Shown here in pieces: positions 1-10,947 of a stretch of 64,000 bases of DNA. The position numbers were made by a program, and so were the translations under genes. The notes under the pieces are model-generated. The model was not told the DNA's origin and made no database searches. It saw nothing but the letters and a program-made list of their open reading frames with translations. Within the stretch, counting starts at the first letter, position 1; every line of letters begins with the position of its first letter. Origin of the DNA: Epithemia pelagica. Lineage: Eukaryota; Bacillariophyta; Bacillariophyceae; Surirellales; Surirellaceae. The stretch is from assembly GCA_946965045.2 (NCBI GenBank), contig OX337230.1, positions 1,178,001-1,242,000 on the forward strand, written 5' to 3'.

Positions 1-716
1 CTCTCAAGCCATTCACACTCCGTGTTATTCCACTCGTCACAATATCCTATTTTTAGTCTGTTGATGGAGGCTTCATCTGTAAAAATGTCCATTAACTAAA
101 TTAAGAAATGTCCTCCTATATTCTAGACATGAGATATAACTACTCCTACCATCCCATCGCCAATAGTTGAAGGGCTAGAACAAGGGCAATTTCCGCTGTC
201 AAAGTTGCTCATGACGGAGATCATGAACCGCTGCGTGGTTCGCAAAGGCATCAACACCACCAGTGATGCACAATCCTCATTCTTCATCATCGACATCGAC
301 TGAGAGAGTCTTGGGGTAAGAACCGCGACCGCGACCGTTCAACCGACAGTTTGGGGGATCAGCGGATGGATCAACGGACGGAATATCTCATGGATTTAGA
401 ACTTTTAGACATGAACGAATCTCAATGCAACCGTTGGAAGTACTTCGATGCCATGTTAGACATCCGTTCAACGCTTCCTTTGGCGGAATCATGTCCTCCT
501 CATTTGGAGACGAACGCCGTAAGTATATCAATCTGCTTGGCACAACCCAAAGCACGACTGCGATTTGTCCAAAGAAGCACTGTGTATAGATACTGTTGAT
601 CCGTCGTTGGAAGAATCCGGGAACAAATAATCACATCAACACCTCCAAGCGAAGCTCAAATACTGGAACAAATCTCATCAACATTACCAAAATCATCAGG
701 ACCGAACTGACTGACG
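1..716. other. Left-edge region, no gene supported
   Basis: No convincing complete gene. A plus-strand open stretch at about 366-519 (reading MDQRTEYLMDLELLDMNESQ at its start) runs into a consensus-like splice donor, gtaagt at 520, so it could be an exon of a gene whose other exons I cannot place. The frame does not join the ATG at 717, which follows an in-frame stop at 708. This is as likely to be chance or gene debris as a real exon. Confidence 0.3.
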
Positions 717-1881
717 ATGAGAACCTTGGTCGGATTCCCACAATGCTTGTTATGTTTGCTTCTTCTGTCCCCGATGGTCCTTGTTCGGGCCCGCACATCC
801 TTTGCTTACGTGGGCATGCAATGCAAAAGGAATCGTTGGTCCATGAAAGGAGAAACGGTCATTTGCAATCACCAAGATTCCTTGACCTGTTCAGCAGGCG
901 ACGAAGTTACTATGGTCGGTGATTTGAAAATTCATACGAGTTTGCCCCAAGAATACCAAACAATTATCAAAGAATGCAAATATCACTTTGGTCCCTTCTC
1001 CTTTGCCTGTCCATACGATCAAAAGTTTGATGATTTGGATCTCTGTGAACGCGGAAATCTCAAGCCCCAAACGTACGTTATTGCAGATGTCGTTCTCTGT
1101 TCCAGTTTAGACAAACCATCATCAACCGAGTGCTGACACCATGAACTTGTTTTCTTTCTTGATTGGAATACTCGTTGCTCATGGATCGATTGGCTCATCA
1201 TCATGCAGTGATGATATATATTGTGGCAAAGCAGGAAGCTATTCCTTGTTCATTCAAGAGGAGCTGCCTGGATTTCGATTGGTGCTAGGTTTTGGTATGT
1301 TTGTCATGACTGTGTCCTTTTGAACTGCTTCTTGGTTCTTTCCATTCTGACAATACACTCCTTCAATGGATCATTCGCCTTTGTTCTAATGACATTTTCT
1401 CCGTCTTGAAGGCTACGCCATGTACTTGGAAGGATCGATTATTGATACGACCGATCCGAACAATCCCTTTGAGTATGAGCATTGTACGATGGAATTTCAT
1501 GCTGTACGACCCTCCTTTCTCTCGTCGTCAACGTACTCGAAATTGTTTGGTTCCGCAAATTCCGCCTACAGCTATGATGGAGTGGCGGCTGCGGTTGGTG
1601 TGTCGGCGCTCATCTTGATTTATTATCGTACATGCCGACGTGGTCAACAACGAACCGCCGCTGTGGAAGAAGAGGCCGTTCCAACCTTTCCCGAGGATGG
1701 ATCGTCCTACAAGATGAATCATCCTCTTCCAATTCATCCTCAAAATGCTCACAATACCAACAACAATCACAACCCATTGTCGCCGTCGTGTTCGTTTGTC
1801 GAAATGACCGACCGGCAGTCTCACAGTGTACACACGGCAATGGCAGGCACCTCCTTCATGGGTTCCTCGTCGGTGGTGTAG
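717..1881 (+). CDS. Secreted or single-pass membrane protein, unknown family (2 introns proposed)
   Basis: The ATG at 717 opens a clear signal peptide (QCLLCLLLLSPMVLVRA) followed by a cysteine-containing lumenal-type region. A hydrophobic segment, GVAAAVGVSALILIYY, lies near the C terminus, followed by an RRGQQR stop-transfer and a polar, asparagine- and serine-rich cytosolic tail ending at 1881. The product therefore looks like a type I membrane protein. Intron 2 (1295-1411, gtatgt...gaag) is well supported because it joins LVLGF to GYAMYLEG in frame. Intron 1 is proposed at 1073-1208 (gtacgt...gcag), joining the frame that stops at 1136 to the DDIYCGKAG frame; an acceptor at 1238 would also keep the frame. 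If intron 1 is wrong, the locus is two ORFs, 717-1136 and one starting at 1141. I do not recognise the family. Confidence 0.45.
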
Positions 1882-2201
1882 TAGCGGCACATTCGACAAA
1901 GCCACGACATTTGATTCTTGAGCGGCGATCCATTGTTTGTCCTTGTCCTCCTGCCTTTAAAAGAGAGAAGACCCGACTCTTGCCCAACGCTGAACGTAGT
2001 GCACATGATATTGGGGAAATGGTCGGGGGGTCACGACCCGATGGATAAATGTACGAGTCTGAGGGTCCTGTACAGTAATGTGTCTTCTAGTAGAAGTGTA
2101 GCTCTAAGGTCATTAGTATGAAGGATCCCAGGCGATCTTGTTGAACAGGTCGCTGCTGTTTTGAGTTACTGGTCGAGTATGCTGTACTTCTAAGATGCAA
2201 A
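1882..2201. other. Intergenic spacer
   Basis: Spacer between two plus-strand genes. Nothing beyond short chance ORFs is seen. Confidence 0.5.
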
Positions 2202-3723
2202 ATGCCAAGCCTTTCGCTGGGACTATACTGCCACTCCCTCGCCGACATGCCTAGAAAGAGCGTTAAGGCTAAGGGAAATATCCAGTCGCAGAAATCCGTA
2301 GTCGCGCTCGTAGAGTCCCGAGTGCTAGCAAGGGTATCTTGTTTCTTCTGTATCTTTTCGCGTTCTCGGATCATGACTCCCCTCCTATGGACGCAAACAG
2401 GCAGTAGACTGTTGCAAAGGATGCAAGGAAAAATGTCCATATCTTCGGTAGCCGTCCTGACACCGTTTGATCCGTCGATGATTGAGCGGACGGAGGATGA
2501 AAAAGCGACCGTCAGCGATATGGACCAAGCCAAGGATGCCCTGGACCAATTCAACCACCCTCGCCAGCGTCGAGCGCTGATTTTGTCCGAGCTTCATGCC
2601 AGAAGCCAAGAGAACTCCAGTCTGGATGCAACCTTCGAGGTCCCCACAGAAATAATGTCTGTAAAGCAGTGGATGGAACTGTATTCGCCCACTCATAGCC
2701 AAGGCCTCTTGACATTTTTGGCGTCCGCGTGGTCGAAATGGGATAGCTTTCAACAAGGACGTTCAGGTCCTCGCAAAAATCACCTCTTTTCCGGAGGAGC
2801 ACCCGTGTTTCGAGACATGGACAACCAACGACCATCGCAAAGTGTCATGGGACAAATGGGGTATTATTGTACAGACTCCCATACACCAGGTGAGAATACA
2901 GAAATACACATCATATTCACAACGGTCTGAAACAAGTTCCTGGTGCATTCTCCGATGGTGAGGTTTTTACTGATACTGTTGTCTTATTGTTGTGTTGATC
3001 ATTCACTCTGTAGTATTTGAGGATTTACTGAGCGAGCTTCAGATGGATGGAACTTTGATTCAAAGAGCAGCCAAAATGGTGTCGGATGGTACAAGTCAAA
3101 CGGTGTATACCATGGTGACGCATCCAGGTCACCATGCAGCAAAAGATAGTTTCGGTGGGTACTGCTATGTCAATCATGTTGCCGCCTTGGCCAAGCTCAT
3201 TCAACGAGAAAAGGGGGAGGAAACCAAAGTGGCAATTGTTGACGTCGATTACCATGCAGGGAATGGTACTGCGTCCATCTTGTACAACGACCCCTCTGTT
3301 TTGGTGGTTAGTATTCATTGTGACCCAAACTACGACTATCCCTTCCACAGTGGTTATGCCGATGAAACGGGGAGTGGCGAAGGGCAAGGTGCGACACTGC
3401 ATGTGCCTCTCCCACCCGGAACCCAATGGAACGGATACCAAGAGGCACTCACAAAAGCTATGGAGGCCGTGAATGCTTTTGGTGCCGAGGTTTTGTTAGT
3501 ATCGTTGGGACTGGACACACATGATCAAGATCCAGTCTCTGTGAAACGCGCAGGGTTTTGTTTACAAGGAAACGACTATCTTTCCCTGGGCACCATGCTT
3601 GCCAAATTGGCCCCTTCCAATGTGCCTGTCGTCTTTCTTCAAGAGGGTGGCTACCGGATGGATACTGTGGCTCATGCCGCTGCGGACGTGCTCATGGCGT
3701 TTAGTCAACACAGGACAGGTTAA
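2202..3723 (+). CDS. Histone deacetylase / acetylpolyamine amidohydrolase-like zinc hydrolase
   Basis: Predicted Zn-dependent deacetylase of the arginase/HDAC fold. Exons are 2202-2889 and 3014-3723; the intron (gtgaga...ctgtag) restores the conserved HTPVFEDLL junction, giving about 465 residues. Catalytic landmarks are HPGHHA near residue 266 (the active-site His pair), GGYCYVNH just after it, DVDYHAGNG near 306 (Asp308 and His310 as Zn ligands), GLDTHDQDP near 394 (third Zn ligand Asp) and QEGGY (catalytic Tyr). The order and the NTP-like sequence before the HPGHH block resemble acetylpolyamine amidohydrolases and class II HDACs more than class I. The substrate, histone or acetylpolyamine, cannot be decided from sequence. 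The start is uncertain: ATGs at 2202, 2247 and 2373 are in frame, and the first 57 residues look unconserved, so 2373 is a reasonable alternative. Confidence 0.85.
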
Positions 3724-3867
3724 AAGAGGCATCTTAAAAGAAGTTGCTACTCCTAGTTATATAAAGATACCAGTTTTGTTCCAAAGATGATACCATTCAA
3801 CACAGCTGGGCACGGAACATGGTAGGGCCATAGCCATGGCACATCCACGTTGCTCTGCACTGGAGGT

Positions 3868-6800
3868 TCACGAGGTTCTCTTGGACAGCGTGGTAACATA
3901 GGCATGTTCACATAGTTGTGCCATGGTCGGTCGAAACGCTTGGTCGTACGCCAAACAGTTTCGAATAAAGGTTTTGCATTCTTCCGACACTGCCGGTCGA
4001 TCTGGAAATGGTGCCTGATGAGCGTTCAACATGGTCCGATTGCTCAAAATAGAATCTTGAGATTGCCCGTCCCCAAACGGGCGCTTCCCAAAGAGCATTT
4101 GATAGAAAATCACTCCAATCGACCAGACATCCACTTTGTTTGAGATGCGGACTGTTTCGTCCATGACAAAACATTCCGGAGGCAGGTACCAGTAGGTCCC
4201 AGCGCCTTGCGATGTCAACTCCATACTCTCTGCTGGGTCGTGAGCATCGACAATCTTGCTAAGTCCAAAATCCGTAATCTTTGCGTCACCAAATTCGTCA
4301 AACAAAATGTTTCCCGGTTTCAAATCATAGTGAATGATGCCTTGACGACCGCCGTCCTCGGATGGTTGACTGAGATATTGCATCCCCGACAATATCTGCA
4401 ACAAAATGGACTTGGCGTCACGCTCTGGTAATCTTCGCTTCTCTTTTAGCATTGTATCAAGATCGGTTCCCTCACAAAATTCCAAGACTGTGGCAAACGA
4501 ATTGTTGTCAATCTCAAACACATCAAAGAGTGACACAATGCGAGGGTGTCGGACATTGCGGTGAATCTCATATTCTCTCGAAACATGCTTGGTGTAGTTT
4601 TCCTTTTTGGATTCCGACCATCGAGGATCCAGTTGATGAATCTTGACAGCCACCTCTCGCAATTCCACCAAATCAAAGGCCCGCCATACTTCGGAAAAGC
4701 CGCCCTTGCCAAGCAAGCACTTGAGCACATATCTGGCATGCATTTTCAGACCCGTTCGAAACCGAGAAGCGTCTTCACTTGCCACTCTTTTCAACGCTCG
4801 AATATGAGCTCCTTTTTCGTCATTCAGTTTTTGCTCTTGGGCCAGTAACTCACGTTCTTCTTTTCGTAGATTTTCCAAATGAAAACGGGCCGACTCGAGA
4901 GCTTGCATTGCATCCATTTTGGTTCGCACAGGCATGTCACCGGAGAAGGATGGTGTGTTGTTGTTGATGCTACTTTGACTAGTGTCGGAGGGCGATTTAG
5001 GATCCTTTTCGGTAGTAGGTTCCAAAGGAGATTCGGGTGGTGACAACCATTCCTGCGCCTGCTTTTGTGCCGCCCGATACCGGGATTCCAATCGTTTTCG
5101 CTTCTCCCTCCAAGCACTCTTTCGCTGCACCAAGCTGCAAATGGCATGCCCTTCTTCCCAATTTTCGACCGGGGCGGATCGAATCCCCCCTCGACTGTAT
5201 ACCAAACGTCCCAATCGAGCTCCATCCGCCGCCAATCGTTCTCGTACGACTCGTGCCGTCCGCGTGGCATCGGCGAGGACAAATTCCTCCAAGACAGTTC
5301 GGCTCCGAGATTCCCATTCCGCCTGTCGTTCCTTGAGCTCTTTTAATTCCTTATCCCGTTGATCGAGGGCGGCTTGGAGTGCCGTGTGAAGAATGGTCCG
5401 ATTGTTGGCGACTGCCTTCAATTGTTCCTCCTTGTCGCGACAGGTTTGTTCGAGTTCTTGAATTCGTTTTTCCAGAGCAGGATTGGCATTGGCTGTGGAA
5501 GTGGATTCCACCGAACTGGATTTCCGAGGGAGTCGTGCTTTGGGCGAATTGGACACACTTGCTTCTTGTGCTTGTGGTTGTTGCATCTCTTCACCGTCGC
5601 CCTGAGGTTCCGACTTGGGAGAAAGTGTGCACACCACCTTGTCCTGGTTGGAGACTTTGCGTCGTTTTGGATGAGTGGTGGAGGGAAAGAAATCGTACAA
5701 GGTTGGATGAGCTCGTGCTGGTGGTTGCGTGGTCGAGTGGAGCCGAGCCTTTTTGGAATCCGCCCCGTCTCGACTCGCACTGGCCGATCGTGGTGTCAGA
5801 GACTTTTTGGGAGACGGTCGTCGGGGTGTAGCGGCTATGGAAACACGAGGTTTGGTCGTCTCGGGTGGTAGTGGATCGTGGCTGGAGGGGGGCTCCATTC
5901 CCTCCTCCTTGATCACGACCGCCGCCGAGGATGAGTGTGTTGTTGTTGCTGTGGTTGTTGTTATCGTCGTAGTGTTGTTTGGTTGGGGTCCCTTTTTGGG
6001 TGTTTGTTTGGCTGTGCTCTTGGAGGCTTTGAGTTGGTTGGTTCGACTCGTGGCCAAGGCGCGCTGTACTGCAGGACGCAAGGCATTGTTCCGATTCGTA
6101 GTGGTCCCAGTGTGTGGCACATTTTCCTTGACGGATGGCTCTTCGACCTTGACTGGAACGGACTTGCGCTTCTTCTGTATATAGGAGCAACGACCCAAGA
6201 GGTGGTGAGGAAAAAAAAACAAGCCATACATGCGCCGAAAGACTCTTGGTCTGTGAACGTACCGTTGGTTCGACCACGGGTGGTGTGCGGAGGGAGGGTG
6301 TTTGGTCACCCTCCGCGGCAATTGTCGCCACGCCTCCATTGGTAGATTGTGGTTCGGTGGTGGAGGACAGTGCCTGTTGCTGCTGCTGCAGCATTGGCTG
6401 GTCCTCCTGCTGCTGCTCCTCGGTTTGGACTGGTGGTTGTTGTGGTGGTGGTTCTCGCCCGGTGGACCGATTGTGCAACAAGCGAGTCGAGGATTCGGAC
6501 GAAACTTCGGAGCACGAGGACGAGGCAACGACCAACCCGTGCGGATCGGTCGTCGTTGTTGCGGCGGCCGCGGCCACTTTTTGCAAGTGTCGATCCGTGG
6601 CGAGTCGGACTTGATCCAGAGTGGAGGTGGTCAGGAGTCCACGTTTGGACCGTGTGCGGAGCAGAAGCGCCCCCTGGTGGGTGGAACCGCCGTGTGTGGC
6701 GGGCAGGTCCATGGTGGGAGAATCAAAGCCAAAGCTGTGAAAGGGTTTGAGGTGTCGTTGTTGCTGCTGTTGCTGTCGTTGCTGCTGTTGCGAATGATTG

Positions 6801-7084
6801 TGGGGCGATTGCGAAAAGGAGGAGGGTTGAAACGAGGTGCTTTCCGACGTGGCCGTCAACGGACTGTGACCCACCGGAAAGACGCGCGATTCCAACAATT
6901 CGAGTTTTCGTTCGGCGGCCGATTGATGAAAATAGGCACCCGTGCCTCGATTCGTCCCCACCGATCCGTGACTTTCAATGCTGTGCAAGGTCGTGGTGAC
7001 ATGTTGCTGAGGAACTCTGCTACTGCTACTGCTGTTGGAGCCACCACTGTGGTGGCTGTTGGCGCTTTTGTTGCTTCGAGACAT
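3868..7084 (-). CDS. TLK: Tousled-like serine/threonine kinase
   Basis: Exon 1 (7084-6263) encodes 274 low-complexity residues with poly-Q and Ser/Thr runs. The 88-nt intron (gtacgt...atacag, 6262-6175) leads to exon 2, which begins with the basic KKRKSVPVK, a nuclear localisation signal; the total is about 1,042 residues. The middle has charged helical segments (ALEKRIQELEQTCRDKEEQ) like TLK coiled coils. The kinase domain covers about 755-1030: LLGKGGFSEVWRAFDL (glycine loop), AVKIHQL (Lys), IIHYDLKPGNILF, ITDFGLSKI, and QGAGTYWYLPPECF. These blocks match metazoan and plant TLKs almost word for word, including HYD in place of HRD. TLKs phosphorylate the histone chaperone Asf1 and act in replication-linked chromatin assembly. 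The N-terminal extension makes it longer than the animal proteins. The ATG at 7084 is the first one with a coding-like reading; upstream in-frame sequence to 7192 is not convincing. Confidence 0.93.
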
Positions 7085-7873
7085 GTGAATCCTTGGAGAG
7101 TTCCAAATGACACGTTTGCAATCACGAGGGGAGTCCAAGTTTACAAGAACTTTTGGACAGACAACTCGCCCGAAAAGGGTTGCTCCCCACACGATACTTT
7201 ACTGCAGACGACGAAGAAGAGTTTGAAAACGTCTGGGTCAACACATTCACGGTCCAACCACTCGTCTTTTTATGGAACCACAGGTGCAGACAGATTGGGT
7301 GACTGGCAACGAAGTGAGTTCCTCACCACAAACCACAAACCGCAAACCGCACAGATGAGCAGTTTGTCAGTGCCAATGGAGAGGGGGTTACGCGAATGCG
7401 TTGAATGGCGGATAAATAATGACACAACTGGCTTCGTCGTTCGCTCTTTGTGGTGCTAGAACTTTGTTGGAGGATGGGACAGACACACTCACTCACCGCA
7501 AAACTGTTCTAAGATGACAACAAATGAGCCGAGAGAGGGAGGTGCCTCCTTGGAGGTTGCCCTGTTGCACGTTGATAGTGGGGGCTACCACTCTCTCTTC
7601 CAACTATGGACCCTTGCGTCGCGGGAACATCGGCTGGCGTTTCGCGGTCATTCGTCCGGCGCTTCGCGCTGCGCCCTCGTTGTCCGACGCGCCGACACAT
7701 AAGTGACGGACTCTTGGGGGCAATCGTCAAAACCATTCCAGCACGCGCGCATCGGAGGGGTCGACCCACTGACTCCTCAAGACTGTATTGGCAGGATGTC
7801 TGTCCGTGACTCATCATCATGTGGATGTGGATGGCATACACACACGCGTCTGTCCATTTTCGGTTGGTTCACC
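7085..7873. other. Divergent intergenic region, TLK / CCDC25
   Basis: It must hold both promoters. A GC-rich patch rich in cgcg and gcgc steps lies around 7620-7770. No RNA gene or convincing ORF is seen; the open frame at 7703-7873 is only the upstream extension of the next gene and starts with GTG. Confidence 0.5.
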
Positions 7874-8518
7874 ATGGTGTACTATTTTACGAGCCGGTGC
7901 GGGGAATTTACGATTTATATGGGAAAGGACAAGTATGAGAATGAAGATTTGATCAAATATGGATGGCCCGAAGACGTTTGGTTTCATGTGGATGATTTGA
8001 GTTCGGCACACGTCTACTTACGGATGAAATCTGGCATGACCCTGACGGATATTCCGGACGACTTGTTGTTGGACTGTACCTCCCTGGTCAAGGCCAATAG
8101 TATCCAAGGATGCAAAAAGTCCTCCGTCTACGTGATTTATACGCGATGGAAGAATCTCAAAAAGACCAATGACATGGTGGAGGGACAAGTCAGTTATCAC
8201 CGCCCCGACAATGTCAAGCGCATTTCCGTCGAAAAGAACAATCCGATTGTCCGTGCCTTGGAAAAAACCAAACAAGAATTGTATCCCGATTTGGCCGCCG
8301 AACAGGCCCAGAGACAACGAGAAATTCAATTGCAACAAAAGGCGGAATACAAACGATTGGCCAAGGAGAAGGAACTTGCCAAACGTAAAGCAATGGAGGA
8401 AAAGGAAGCTCGATCTTACGATCGGATCATGCATGAGGAAAACATGACGAGTACGAAAGACATGGAAGCTACGGCCGATGCCACTGCGGCAGAAGAATAC
8501 GAAGACGATTTCTTTTGA
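7874..8518 (+). CDS. CCDC25: CCDC25-like NFACT-R domain protein
   Basis: Intronless, 214 residues, the usual CCDC25 length. The start at 7874 gives [12 protein letters not shown], matching the conserved MVFYFTS beginning of the family, so the upstream in-frame extension is left out. The NFACT-R (DUF814) core is clear: [14 protein letters not shown]-like [31 protein letters not shown], and [12 protein letters not shown] long charged helix follows (about 135-195; [20 protein letters not shown]) and an acidic aromatic tail, [14 protein letters not shown] domains bind nucleic acid or tRNA in ribosome-quality-control proteins. Human CCDC25 has also been reported as an extracellular-DNA sensor; the function in algae is unknown. 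Confidence 0.93.
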   Translation: MVYYFTSRCGEFTIYMGKDKYENEDLIKYGWPEDVWFHVDDLSSAHVYLRMKSGMTLTDIPDDLLLDCTSLVKANSIQGCKKSSVYVIYTRWKNLKKTNDMVEGQVSYHRPDNVKRISVEKNNPIVRALEKTKQELYPDLAAEQAQRQREIQLQQKAEYKRLAKEKELAKRKAMEEKEARSYDRIMHEENMTSTKDMEATADATAAEEYEDDFF

Positions 8519-8820
8519 ACATGAAACAACACGGACGTACAATGTGTTGTGGATCGATTCGTCGGCTTGTCGTTGGGACACTCGCGTTGCCCATTGGCGA
8601 CGACACGGATGGGAGTCTCAAATGACTCTTTGATTTAGGACTGCAGGAAAATGCGCAACTAGTGTCCTTCATTGAGTGGGTTACGTGCAAGGTCATTGAG
8701 TTGACTTCTGTTGCACCAGCCTTGCTACGAATGAAACCGAGGATCAGAGTCTTGCGACAACTAAGATCAAACGCGTAACCTCTCTAGAATGTTATACAGT
8801 TACCTCCTAAACTACACGTG

Positions 8821-10794
8821 TCATTGCGGTGACGCACTATCCGACAGAGTATAATGTTGCATGTAGTCATCAATAGCCGCAACGCCGTGGTCCAAATTTC
8901 TCCAGGCCGTGGGATTTTCTCGATTAAAGGAAGCTCCCAACAGCGGTGCGTACTTGTGCATGGCTCGAAGGTGTTCGCGTGGCACATAGTAAAAGGTATT
9001 TTTCAAGGCTCCCGTTTCATACCCCGCGAGTCGTTCCTTTTGCGAATGATATCCTCGCATGCGATTGATAAAGCCGGTAAAGGTCGAATGCCAACACCCA
9101 AAAAAGAGGCGTCCCCGTGACGCCACCAATTGATCAATCATGCCATAATAATTCGTATTGACATTGGTCAACAAGTGCTTGAAATCATCCAAAAAGTACA
9201 GATGCGGATAGTGTTTTCGTAAGGGTGCAAAAAAGTCCTTGTTCCGTTCATCCGTGGCAATAAATACAACACCGGCCTGGACAGCTTTTTGATTCCCTTG
9301 TGGGGGTTCATCGACACCAGCCAACACTTCCTTGACATTGTCGTAGATTTCGTTTGCTTCCAGACGCGTCTGTTTGAATTGAAAATCGCCTCGTCGAATA
9401 TGAAAGGTATCAAATTCATGAGATTTTTGCGTCAAGTTGTACGACAATTGTCGCAGGGCTTGTACCACTCGACCGGCCGCACATTGAATTTCATCAATGT
9501 ACCGGACGTGATCCCGCATAAACCGTTTCATCCACAAATCTTCTCTCCAATCCTCCAAAAACAAAAAGGAATAGAAATGCGTCAAAAAGCGGACCCGCAT
9601 CTTGTGATAACACATAAAATGCAAGACCGGAGCTTCTTGCATTTCCTTGTCATACAAACATAACTTGGCTCGTCGATTGATATTGTCCTTTAATCGATCA
9701 TACGTCGATGCATTGACTGGAACCGGATCTTTCACGTACGTTCGTGTTTCAAAGTCACCTTTCTCATGCATGGTTTCCAATAGTTCTACGAGTTTTTGGC
9801 CATCTTTTGGATCGGCACTGGCTGGAAAGGCAGCCATGCAGCTGGATGGTTGCCATAATGGCGTCAACGTGACATTGCGTAACCATTCTTTGAGTGGTTT
9901 AATATCTTCTCCGTTCCACTCGGTGCGATTGTTAAAGGGTGGAAACTCAACCTCTCCTGTATACTTGTTCCTCAGGTGACCTGTCAACGCTTCTCGTTCC
10001 AAAAACTCTTTGGTAGTGATAATGTGTAATCCCTTTTGTTCCGCCGCAAGTTCGTGCATGGGGAAGAAATCTTGAAAGGAGAAATTGATCTTTTGTTTCG
10101 AGGCATCTTTTTTCAGCAAATACATGCTCTGTTCCGGAGGCAGGACCAAAACGCGTCCAGTCGCTACAGCCAATCCCAGAATGGTTTCCATGGCCATTCG
10201 AATATTGTTCCAACCACCACCGTCAGGTTCAAATGTCATGTATTTGGTTCGACCTCCATTCTGTTGTTCCCGTTGATTGATTTGATGAAAGGGTGATTGG
10301 TATTGCGTGTCGCTGGGGATATCTTGCCAATAAACCATTTCTTGTGCCGCATCACGATCCATGGGACCCCCGTGCGCCTTACAATTCAACTCCATATGAG
10401 ATTGAGTCAAAGATGATGCAGAAGAGGAGGAGGAAGACTGGAGTGCATTGTTGTTGACTTGTTTCTTTCTCCGTTCCTGAGAAAAGGCTTTTGCATGTTT
10501 CAAAAAGTCTTTTTTGTGCAGTACGAGCTGCTGAGACGCCGATTTTGGATGCTTTCGGTGATCCGTGTTCGACGACAATCCATGGCTGTTGTTGCTGGAG
10601 TTGGTGTGGCTGGAAAAGCTATGATAGTAATTGAACACAGCGCTCAGAGCAATGGATGCACCCAACAGGGCTAACAAATAGGACGTGGTCGTCCATTTCT
10701 TTCCAGCGAATACAGGAGCTCGTTTTCCACTCGACTTAACGGATGATGGAGTGGCGGTTGATCCATCATTTGATACAGTTTTCCCTTTCATCAT
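8821..10794 (-). CDS. Golgi O-fucosyltransferase-like glycosyltransferase (type II membrane)
   Basis: Intronless, 657 residues from the ATG at 10794. A short basic cytosolic tail precedes one membrane anchor at about 36-57 (SYLLALLGASIALSAVF), then a Ser/Asn-rich stem and a lumenal domain. GDP-fucose O-fucosyltransferase-type blocks are visible: FEPDGGGWNNIRMAMETILG with the following GRVLVLPP (donor-site glycine block), FHIRRGDFQ near residue 464 (the HxRxGD-type catalytic and GDP-binding motif), and a C-terminal stretch with VFIATDERN, GMIDQLVASRGRLFFG and STFTGFINRMRGY. Typical ER/Golgi topology. The acceptor substrate is unknown. It is head-to-head with the MPDU1-like gene, with 153 bp between start codons. 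Confidence 0.85.
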   Translation of the reverse strand: MMKGKTVSNDGSTATPSSVKSSGKRAPVFAGKKWTTTSYLLALLGASIALSAVFNYYHSFSSHTNSSNNSHGLSSNTDHRKHPKSASQQLVLHKKDFLKHAKAFSQERRKKQVNNNALQSSSSSSASSLTQSHMELNCKAHGGPMDRDAAQEMVYWQDIPSDTQYQSPFHQINQREQQNGGRTKYMTFEPDGGGWNNIRMAMETILGLAVATGRVLVLPPEQSMYLLKKDASKQKINFSFQDFFPMHELAAEQKGLHIITTKEFLEREALTGHLRNKYTGEVEFPPFNNRTEWNGEDIKPLKEWLRNVTLTPLWQPSSCMAAFPASADPKDGQKLVELLETMHEKGDFETRTYVKDPVPVNASTYDRLKDNINRRAKLCLYDKEMQEAPVLHFMCYHKMRVRFLTHFYSFLFLEDWREDLWMKRFMRDHVRYIDEIQCAAGRVVQALRQLSYNLTQKSHEFDTFHIRRGDFQFKQTRLEANEIYDNVKEVLAGVDEPPQGNQKAVQAGVVFIATDERNKDFFAPLRKHYPHLYFLDDFKHLLTNVNTNYYGMIDQLVASRGRLFFGCWHSTFTGFINRMRGYHSQKERLAGYETGALKNTFYYVPREHLRAMHKYAPLLGASFNRENPTAWRNLDHGVAAIDDYMQHYTLSDSASPQ

Positions 10795-10947
10795 GGCGTC
10801 ATGGACGAGGAGACAGAAATGACCAACTTTTTTACTCGGGATGCCTCCATGCTCTTCACGAGACCAAACCGCGACAGATAGAAGCGACTGAAAGACCCTC
10901 GATTTTTTTGCATACGCGCTTTGTTCTGCATCGTCACCAATTTCACC

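Noticed and set aside
4320-4350. HYD instead of HRD in the kinase at 3868-7084, first read as a loss of a catalytic residue
   Set aside because: HYDLKPGN is the normal form in the Tousled-like family; the catalytic Asp is present.
6302-7459. 385-codon plus-strand frame opposite the Tousled-like kinase exon 1
   Set aside because: It is the antisense of Gln/Ser/Thr-rich coding sequence, with leucine, glycine and cysteine runs typical of such shadows and no domain.
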